A stretch of 50,369 bases of DNA, taken from Oerskovia rustica (GTDB lineage Bacteria; Actinomycetota; Actinomycetes; Actinomycetales; Cellulomonadaceae). Each line of letters begins with the position of its first letter. Within the stretch, counting starts at the first letter, position 1. Both the position numbers and the translations under genes were made by a program. Below the pieces are notes generated by a model that was not told where the DNA came from, searched no databases, and worked only from the letters and a program-made list of their open reading frames with translations. Below are positions 36,708 through 42,855 of this stretch, one piece after another. The DNA lies in NCBI RefSeq assembly GCF_014836555.1, contig NZ_JACSQQ010000021.1, forward strand, positions 33,546 through 83,914. Direction: 5' to 3'.

Positions 36708-36749
36708 TGTCAGGACGAGCGAGCACTCCAGGCCACGCTCGTTCTGACA
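36708..36749. repeat. 40-bp dispersed palindromic element, copy 2
   Basis: A 14-bp stem (TGTCAGGACGAGCG, 36708-36721, with 36736-36749, one G-U pair) and a 14-nt loop. Copy 1 lies at 29730-29769. It sits 6 bp beyond the stop codon of the YhgE-like gene and so can act as its terminator. The element is a REP-like candidate. Confidence 0.8.
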
Positions 36750-36754
36750 CGGTC

Positions 36755-38848
36755 CTAGAGCACCAGCTCCGGCTGCAGCCTCGTCGGGCTCCACACCCGC
36801 TGCCGGTGCGCGGCGAACGTCGTGGCCGCGAGCGCGACCGCGAGGACCACGAGCAGCACCCCCACGTCCCGCGCGACGGTCGCGAGGTCTCCGCCGTAGA
36901 GGAGCTGCCGGAGTCCCTCGACCGTGTAGGACATGGGCAGGAAGCGGTGCAGCGCGCGCAGCGGCTCGGGGATCGTCTGCCAGGGGAACGTCCCGCCCGC
37001 GGTGACGAGCTGGACGAGCATGAGCACGAGCCCCAGGAACTGGCCGACCGCACCCAGGTACACGTTGAGCGCCTGGAGGATCGCGACGAACGTCGCCGAC
37101 GCGAGCACGAGCAGCACCGCGGTCCCGACCGCGTACACGGGGTCGATGTCGAGCGCGAACTTCACGACCGTGAACATGAGCGCGACCTGGGCCACGCCGA
37201 TCACGGCCGGCGGGATCCAGCCGCCGAGCGCGGTCTGCCAGGCGGGTCGCCCGGCCGCGAGCGACCGGGCCGACAGCGGCCGCACGAGCAGGAACAGCAC
37301 GTACGCGCCGATCCACGCCGCGAGCGACAGGAAGAACGGCGCGAGACCGGCCCCGTACGTGCCCGCGTTGGCGATCGTGTCCTTCTGCACCGCGACCGGG
37401 TTGCCGAGCGTCTTCGCCGTGTCCTCCTGCGTCTGCTCGTCGACGTCGGGGATGCGTCCCAGGCCAGCCGCGAGGCCGTCGTGGAGCTGGGTCGTGCCGG
37501 ACTGCAGCTCGGCCGTCCCGTCGCGCAGCGTCACGCTCGACGACGCGAGCTCGGCTGCGCCGTCGGACACCTGGGACGTGCCCGAGGCGAGCGCCTCCGC
37601 GCCGCTCGCGAGCGTGCCCGCCCCGTCGTCGAGCTCTGCCGCGCCCGCCGCGAGCCGGTCCCCGCCCGACGCCGCCGTCGCGATGCCCTGCGTGAGCGCG
37701 GGCGTGGCGCCTGCGAGCGTCGCCGCCCCCGCCGCGACCTGCGCCGAGCCCGCGCCGAGCTCGCCCAGCTTCCCGGCGGCTCCCTCGACCGTGGCGGCGG
37801 CCTCCTCGACCGGGCCGCGCGCGTCCTCGAGGACCTGCGTGACGGCGTCGGCCTCCTCCTGGGTGATGACGCCGGTCGCGACGAGCTCCGCGAGGCGCGC
37901 CTCGAGGTCGACGCGCGCGGTGTCGAGGCGCCCGACGACGTCCCTCGCCGCCGCGGCCGCGTCCTGCCCGTAGCCCGCGACCAGGGCGTTGCCGTCCGCG
38001 ACCTGCTGCGCGCCGTCGGCCAGCTCCTGGGTCTGCGCCGGGAGGTTCGCGGTCCTGCTGCGCAGCGTGTCGAGCCCGTCCGACAGGGTGGCCGCGCCCG
38101 AGGCGAGCGTGCCGGTAGCGGTCGACAGCTCGTCGGCCCCGTCCGCGAGGCGGGCAGCGCCGCTCGCGGCCTCGCTCGCCCCCGTCGCGAGCCGGGCCGT
38201 GCCGTCCACGAGCTGCGCGGTCCCGTCGGAGAGCTGTGTGGCGCCGTCGACCAGCTGCTGCGCGCCCTCGACGCCGCTCGCGAGGTTCGTGTGGATCGAC
38301 GCGAACCCCTTGAGGAACGTGTCCGCGGCCTCGGTCCCGACCTGCTCGGCGATCGCGTCGCGGACGGTGCCCACGATCGTGTCGGCGATGGTCGCGACGA
38401 GGTAGTTGTTGGCGTCGTTGGTGATGAGGACCAGGCTCGCCTGCTGCGGCTCGAACCTCCCCGACGACGCGAGGTCCTGCGAGAACGTCGGACCGATGAC
38501 GAGCGCCGCGTCGAAGCGCCCCGACCGCACACCGGCCTCGGCGTCCGACTGGGTCGTCTCGACCCAGCCGAACCCGCCGTCACCGTCGACGAGCTGCTTC
38601 GCGACCTCCTCGCCGAAGTTCTTCTCGGTCGAGGTGCCGTCGACCGAGTCCTCGACGGTCGTGCCGCGGTCCTGGACGACGAGCGCGGCCGGGACCTCGG
38701 CGAGCTTGTCGTACGGGTCCTCGTTCGCGAACAGGTACAGGCCCGAGTACAGCGTGGGGATGACGATCATGGCCAGGATCGCGAGCTTGGGCAGGGTGCC
38801 GGCGCTGATGCGCCGGAGCTCGGAGATGCCGAGGCGGACGGCGGTCAT
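36755..38848 (-). CDS. YhgE/Pip-family membrane protein
   Basis: This 697-aa protein starts with one transmembrane helix (about 20-40, LAILAMIVIPTLYSGLYLF). A large extracytoplasmic region follows, containing about thirty short repeats of the xLxxGxxxL type (ATQLSDGTAQLVDGTARLATG and similar), predicted to form long helices. Five transmembrane helices close the protein (about 500-690), as in ABC-2-type permeases. Family members include the phage-infection protein Pip and YhgE, linked to type VII secretion loci in Firmicutes; here no ESX genes are seen. Its ATG overlaps the stop of the ABC-like gene, so the two probably form one machine. Confidence 0.9.
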   Translation of the reverse strand: MTAVRLGISELRRISAGTLPKLAILAMIVIPTLYSGLYLFANEDPYDKLAEVPAALVVQDRGTTVEDSVDGTSTEKNFGEEVAKQLVDGDGGFGWVETTQSDAEAGVRSGRFDAALVIGPTFSQDLASSGRFEPQQASLVLITNDANNYLVATIADTIVGTVRDAIAEQVGTEAADTFLKGFASIHTNLASGVEGAQQLVDGATQLSDGTAQLVDGTARLATGASEAASGAARLADGADELSTATGTLASGAATLSDGLDTLRSRTANLPAQTQELADGAQQVADGNALVAGYGQDAAAAARDVVGRLDTARVDLEARLAELVATGVITQEEADAVTQVLEDARGPVEEAAATVEGAAGKLGELGAGSAQVAAGAATLAGATPALTQGIATAASGGDRLAAGAAELDDGAGTLASGAEALASGTSQVSDGAAELASSSVTLRDGTAELQSGTTQLHDGLAAGLGRIPDVDEQTQEDTAKTLGNPVAVQKDTIANAGTYGAGLAPFFLSLAAWIGAYVLFLLVRPLSARSLAAGRPAWQTALGGWIPPAVIGVAQVALMFTVVKFALDIDPVYAVGTAVLLVLASATFVAILQALNVYLGAVGQFLGLVLMLVQLVTAGGTFPWQTIPEPLRALHRFLPMSYTVEGLRQLLYGGDLATVARDVGVLLVVLAVALAATTFAAHRQRVWSPTRLQPELVL

Positions 38849-39807
38849 CGGTCGACCTCCTCGTCGGGGGCGGGATCCGGGTCAGGCTCCGGCTCGGGTT
38901 CCTGCTCCGGGCCCCGCCCGGCGTCGCGTCCGGCGGCGCGTCCGGCGGCGCGTCCGGGGTCCGGTCCGTCGGGCGGCCCGGCCGCCGCCTCGGGCTCCGG
39001 GACGGCCTCCGCCCGGTGGCGCCCCGGCTCGGCCCGGTCGAACAACGTGGTCGGGTCGGTCGTCTCGACGGGCTCGGGTGGTCCGACTGCCGCGGCCTCG
39101 TCGGCCGGCTGCTCGTCCGGAACCGCGGCGGGCGCGGGCCGCGTCCGCAGGGCCTCGACGGGCGCCGCCCGCAGCGCGTCGTCGCCGCGCGCGGGCGGCA
39201 GGTCGGCGCCGAGGTCGCGGGCCGAGGAGCGCGTGCACTGCACGAGCACGCCGTAGCCGAGCGCCGCGAGCGACTCCGCGACGGCCCACCAGCCCGACGG
39301 TTCGCCCCCGTGCCGGTCGGGCAGCGTCAGGACCAGGAACCGCACGTCCGCGCGCTCGGACGCGAGGGAGGTCAGCAAGGCGGTCCGCAGCGTGCCGTGC
39401 AGCTCGTCGACGCGGTCGCCGCGACGGTCGAGCAGGTCGTGCGCGTCGAGCCACTTCTTGGCGTCCCCCGGCAGGGACCGCTGCCCGGCGAGCGAGAGCT
39501 CCTCGGCGACGACGTCCCCGACCGTGAGCGCCTCGTCGGGCTCGGAGATCCCGGGGACGTCGACCACGGCCGTGACGCGGCGCAGGTCGGCGGTCGCGGT
39601 CGTGGTGGTGCCGTCGTCGCCGACGAGCGTGACGGTCCCGGTGAACGGGGCGAGGCGGCCGGTCGCGACCAGCGCGAGCGCGGTGTGCCCGTGGCCGGGC
39701 TCGCCCGCGAGGAGGACGCACTCCCCCGAGGCGAGCGTCAGGGTGGTGGCCTCGAGCATCGGCGCACGCCGACCCTCGACCTGGACGTCGTCCATCGCGA
39801 TCTGCAC
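38845..39807 (-). CDS. Degenerate ABC-type ATPase paired with YhgE
   Basis: The first about 200 residues of this 320-aa protein follow the ABC ATPase layout: a strand with the phosphate-loop position GEPGHGHT (35-42), a helical domain and SDLRF-like strands. The key residues are altered: the Walker A Lys is His41, the LSGGQ signature region reads ELHGTLR (135-141), and the Walker B acidic pair is absent in VRFLVLTLPD (155-164). The last 100 residues are Pro/Ala/Glu/Asp-rich, ending EPEPEPDPDPAPDEEVDR. The GTG start has AGAGG upstream. It may be a nucleotide-binding scaffold rather than an active pump motor. It directly precedes and overlaps yhgE. Confidence 0.75.
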   Translation of the reverse strand: MQIAMDDVQVEGRRAPMLEATTLTLASGECVLLAGEPGHGHTALALVATGRLAPFTGTVTLVGDDGTTTTATADLRRVTAVVDVPGISEPDEALTVGDVVAEELSLAGQRSLPGDAKKWLDAHDLLDRRGDRVDELHGTLRTALLTSLASERADVRFLVLTLPDRHGGEPSGWWAVAESLAALGYGVLVQCTRSSARDLGADLPPARGDDALRAAPVEALRTRPAPAAVPDEQPADEAAAVGPPEPVETTDPTTLFDRAEPGRHRAEAVPEPEAAAGPPDGPDPGRAAGRAAGRDAGRGPEQEPEPEPDPDPAPDEEVDR

Positions 39808-39888
39808 CTTCAGGTCCTCTCGTGGCGAGCCCCGTGCGGATGGGCCGCGACGGAGCCTCCCGTCGATCTTCCGTTGGACCCCGCGGGG

Positions 39889-39910
39889 GTGCACCTTGTC
39901 GGGTGTGCAC
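39889..39910. promoter_or_regulatory. Paired GTGCAC sites in divergent gap
   Basis: The palindrome GTGCAC occurs at 39889-39894 and 39905-39910, 16 bp apart, each followed by C and T. They lie between the ABC-like gene and the epimerase gene, in a 205-bp gap that must hold both promoters. TAGCCT at 39979-39984 could be a -10 for the epimerase. Regulator unknown. Confidence 0.35.
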
Positions 39911-40012
39911 CTCGGCGTCCCGCCCGTCCCGGGGGGGTGAAGGTCCGCGTTGCCCCGGCCGGGTCGACGCCGGGTCGGTAGCCTGGGGAAACGGGCGTCG
40001 AGAGGAGACTTC

Positions 40013-41053
40013 ATGCGTGTCGTGGTCGTCGGGGCGAGCGGGAACGTGGGCTCGGCCCTGCTGCGCAGGCTCGCGGGTGACCCCGTGGTCACCTCGGTCG
40101 TCGGGGTCGCGAGCCGGGTGCCACGCGCGGACGGGTCGAGCACCGTCGTGCCGCCGTTCGACACCGCCGAGTGGGCCCGCTGCGACCTCACGGACCCCGA
40201 GGAGGTCGTGGCGTCGCGCCTCGCGGGCGCGTTCGTGGGTGCCGACGCCGTGGTCCACCTCGCGTGGGCGATCGACCCCGCGCACGACCGCGAGGAGCTC
40301 GCGCGCGTCAACGTCGAGGGGACGCGGCGCGTCGCTGCGGCGGCGGCCAGGGCCGGGGTCGGGCACCTGGTGGTCGCGTCGTGCGCGAGCGCGTGCTCGC
40401 CCGCGTTCGACGACACGCCCCGGGACGAGTACTGGCCGACCGCGGGGATCGCGGGGTCCGTCTCGAGCGCGCAGAAGGCCGAGGTCGAGGAGATCCTCGA
40501 CCGGTTCTCGGCCGAGCATCCCGGGGTCGTGGTGACGCGCGTGCGCGCGCCGTTCACGTTCCAGCGCGACGCCGCGAGCGAGGTGTCGCGGTTGTTCTTC
40601 GGCAGGCTGCTGCCGGCGCCGCTGCGTCGCAAGGGGCATCTGCCGACGCTCGTGTGGCCGCGCGGCATGCGCCTGCAGGTCGTCCACGCCGACGACCTCG
40701 CGGACGCCTACCGCGAGATCCTCGTGGGCCGGCACCCGGGCACGTTCAACGTCGCCGCGCCGGGCGTCCTCACAGGACCCGACGTCGCCGCGATCGTCTC
40801 GCAGGGACGCCTGCGGGAGGTGTCGCCCGGGTCCCTGCGGCGCATGGTCGCCCTGGCCTGGGCGGCCCGGTTGGTCCCGCTCGACCCGGGCTGGTTCGAC
40901 GTCGCGCTCGCGGTGCCGGTGCTCGACACGTCACGGGCGCGGCGGTTGCTGCGGTGGGCTCCGGTGCACGACGCCCGGGCCACGGTCACCGAGGTCGTCG
41001 GTGGCCTCGTCGAGGGCGCGGGCACGCAGAGCCCACCGCTGCTGCCGTCCTAG
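40013..41053 (+). CDS. NAD-dependent epimerase/dehydratase-like (extended SDR) protein
   Basis: This 346-aa protein has an N-terminal Rossmann domain (MRVVVVGASGNVGSALLRRL, GxxGxxG) with CDLTDPEEV and VVHLAWAIDP. The C-terminal substrate domain has VVTRVRAPFTFQRDA and VVHADDLADAYREIL and NVAAPGVLTG. In extended SDRs a Tyr four residues before a Lys is catalytic; here Lys155 is in SSAQK and the expected Tyr is Ser151, so usual epimerase chemistry is doubtful. ATG at 40013 has GAGGAG upstream. The function is unknown. Confidence 0.82.
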   Translation: MRVVVVGASGNVGSALLRRLAGDPVVTSVVGVASRVPRADGSSTVVPPFDTAEWARCDLTDPEEVVASRLAGAFVGADAVVHLAWAIDPAHDREELARVNVEGTRRVAAAAARAGVGHLVVASCASACSPAFDDTPRDEYWPTAGIAGSVSSAQKAEVEEILDRFSAEHPGVVVTRVRAPFTFQRDAASEVSRLFFGRLLPAPLRRKGHLPTLVWPRGMRLQVVHADDLADAYREILVGRHPGTFNVAAPGVLTGPDVAAIVSQGRLREVSPGSLRRMVALAWAARLVPLDPGWFDVALAVPVLDTSRARRLLRWAPVHDARATVTEVVGGLVEGAGTQSPPLLPS

Positions 41054-41066
41054 GGACGCCGGGCCG

Positions 41067-41507
41067 CTACGACTCCAGGGCGGCGTCCAGCGTGATCGTC
41101 GCGCCGGTCAGCGCCTTGGACACCGGGCACGTCGCCTTGGCGTTCTCGGCCGCCGCGAGGAAGCCTGCCTCGTCGAGGCCCTCGACCTCGCCGCGGACCG
41201 TGAGCGCGACCGCCGAGATGCGCAGACCACCGGCCGGGTCCGGCGACAGCGTGACGTCGGCCTTGACCTCGAGGGCGACAGGCGTCCCGCCGGCCTCGCC
41301 GATCACCCCGGAGAGCTGCATCGCGTAGCAGGAGGAGTGCGCGGCCCCGATGAGCTCCTCGGGGCTCGTGATGCCCTCGGCCTCGTCGGCCGTGCGGCGC
41401 GGGAAGCTGACGTCGAACGTGCCGGTCCCCGAGCTCGTGAGCTCGACCTGACCGGTGCCCTCCATGAGCGTGCCGTTCCACGCGGTGCGGGCGGTGCGGA
41501 CTGCCAT
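41067..41507 (-). CDS. OsmC-family peroxiredoxin
   Basis: This 146-aa OsmC/Ohr-fold protein reduces organic hydroperoxides with two redox cysteines. Cys60 lies in GAAHSSCYAMQLSGV and Cys127 in ENAKATCPVSKAL, the conserved pair. TAWNGTLMEGTGQV at the N-terminus indicates the OsmC (not Ohr) branch. ATG at 41507 has AGGAGCCAC before it. A 15-bp palindrome lies 39 bp upstream and may be a regulatory site. The gene converges with the epimerase, with only 13 bp between stops. Confidence 0.94.
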   Translation of the reverse strand: MAVRTARTAWNGTLMEGTGQVELTSSGTGTFDVSFPRRTADEAEGITSPEELIGAAHSSCYAMQLSGVIGEAGGTPVALEVKADVTLSPDPAGGLRISAVALTVRGEVEGLDEAGFLAAAENAKATCPVSKALTGATITLDAALES

Positions 41508-41545
41508 GATGTGGCTCCTTCGTGCGGGGTTCGGGGTACGAGACC

Positions 41546-41560
41546 GTAGCCGTCGGCTAC
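41546..41560. promoter_or_regulatory. Perfect dyad upstream of osmC
   Basis: GTAGCCG-T-CGGCTAC, 7-bp arms around one base. It lies 39 bp before the osmC start, near where a promoter should be, and 51 bp past the lipoprotein stop. It could be an operator or a small terminator. Confidence 0.45.
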
Positions 41561-41611
41561 CTGTCGACCGTAACCCGGAGGTCGCGGGCCCGCAGCGGCG
41601 TCCCACGACGC

Positions 41612-42244
41612 TCAGCGCGACGCGGCGACCTCCACCTCGACCGGGAACCCGACCTCGGCCGTGAGCCGTGCGGCGAGCGTGAGCGGGTTGGGCTCGACGC
41701 CGACCTGGACGACGATCGACGAGAGGTCGTCGCGGACGTGGACCGCGCGGACCTGCGGCCAGCGGTCGTCCCCGAGGAGCGACTCCGCGAGCCCCTGGAG
41801 CTCTCCCGGCAGCACGTCGAGCGGCTCGACCCGCACCAGGACGTCGGGGTAGGCCTCCGCGACCGCGGCCAACGCCTCCTGGGGTGGGTCGCCGTGCCAC
41901 GCGAGGAGGACCGTCCCGCTGCCGTCGAGCCGGACCGCGCCGAACCGCTCGTCGTCCGTCAGGAGCCCGCCCAGGAGCGATGCGGCGCCGGTGGGCCCCG
42001 GGAGCCGTTCGGCGACCGTCGACCCGTCCGGGCGGAGCGGGCCCACGAGGAGGTCGCGTGATCTCGGGCTCGCGGAGTCCACGGACCCGTCCGAGCGGAG
42101 CGGGACCTCGCTCGGGCCGGTCTCCTCCGGCACGACGATCGTCAGGGTCGCCTCCCCGAGCGGCGTCTCCTGCGGCACGGGCGCCGCCGTGCACCCGCCC
42201 ACCACCACACCGACGGCCACCAGGCCCGCGATCCCTCGCCTCAT
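41612..42244 (-). CDS. Putative lipoprotein, unknown function
   Basis: This 210-aa protein has a lipoprotein signal: MRRG, a hydrophobic core and lipobox VGGC with Cys18 as the lipidated residue. Three DGS motifs occur in the mature part (DGS at 52-54, 73-75, 107-109) as PLRSDGS, PLRPDGS and VRLDGS, suggesting a small internal repeat. The C-terminal region (120-210) alternates helices and strands (LVRVEPLDVLPGELQGLAESLL; IVVQVGVEPNPLTLAARL). I recognise no named domain. It lies between YbjQ and OsmC on the same strand, and no shared function is apparent. Confidence 0.75.
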   Translation of the reverse strand: MRRGIAGLVAVGVVVGGCTAAPVPQETPLGEATLTIVVPEETGPSEVPLRSDGSVDSASPRSRDLLVGPLRPDGSTVAERLPGPTGAASLLGGLLTDDERFGAVRLDGSGTVLLAWHGDPPQEALAAVAEAYPDVLVRVEPLDVLPGELQGLAESLLGDDRWPQVRAVHVRDDLSSIVVQVGVEPNPLTLAARLTAEVGFPVEVEVAASR

Positions 42245-42357
42245 CACGCATCCCCCCTCGCGCACCCTAGCGAAGGCCCACGGCCCGGCGGAGGGGCGTC
42301 CGGGCGCCGTCAAGCCCCCGGCGCCGGGCCGCGGCACCGTCGGAGCCCCGCGGCCCG

Positions 42358-42675
42358 TCAGGGTGCGAGCACCACGGCCGTCCCGTACGCCACGATCTCC
42401 TGGTAGCCGTTGCCGACCTCGTCGCTGTCGTAGCGCATCGCGAGGATCGCGTTGGCCCCCTGCGCGGTGGCCTCCTCGACCATGCGGGCGACGGCCTCGT
42501 CGCGCGACTGCTGGAGCTGCTTGGTGAGCCCCTTGAGCTCGCCGCCGACGATCGACTTGAGCCCTGCGCCGATCTGGGCCCCGACGTTGCGCGACCGGAC
42601 GGTCAGTCCGGTCACCTCGCCGACGACCTGCTGCACGGTCCGGCCCGGGACATCGTTCATGGTGGAGACCAGCAC
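42358..42675 (-). CDS. YbjQ/UPF0145 (DUF74) family protein
   Basis: This 105-aa soluble protein of a widely conserved family of unknown function forms oligomeric rings in known structures. Its characteristic segments are VQQVVGEVTGLTVRSRNVGAQIGAGLKSIVGGELKGLTK and the end ANAILAMRYDSDEVGNGYQEIVAYGTAVVL. The GTG start is supported by GAGGAGG 7 nt upstream. A 21-bp near-palindrome lies 16 bp before the start codon. Confidence 0.93.
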   Translation of the reverse strand: MLVSTMNDVPGRTVQQVVGEVTGLTVRSRNVGAQIGAGLKSIVGGELKGLTKQLQQSRDEAVARMVEEATAQGANAILAMRYDSDEVGNGYQEIVAYGTAVVLAP

Positions 42676-42691
42676 GGTACGTCCTCCTCAC

Positions 42692-42712
42692 GGCCACGCA
42701 CCGTGCGCGGCC
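42692..42712. promoter_or_regulatory. 21-bp near-palindrome upstream of ybjQ
   Basis: Arms GGCCACGCAC (42692-42701) and GTGCGCGGCC (42703-42712) around one central C, with a single mismatched pair. It is flanked by direct repeats TCCTCACGG at 42685-42693 and 42715-42723. It overlaps the ybjQ leader, divergent from the ATPase gene; a shared operator is possible. Confidence 0.45.
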
Positions 42713-42855
42713 ACTCCTCACGGTAGGAGGACCTCGGGGCCCGCGCCCGGCGTGCACGTCCCCGGCGACGTCGGACCGCCCCGCGGCCGGGCAGGATGGA
42801 ACGGTTCGTCCCACCCGGGCGCCTCGCCGGGTGCTCGACCACGAGCGGGCGTTGA

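Noticed and set aside
38845-39807. Type VII secretion locus around YhgE
   Set aside because: No WXG100, EssC/EccC or other ESX component is present in the window.
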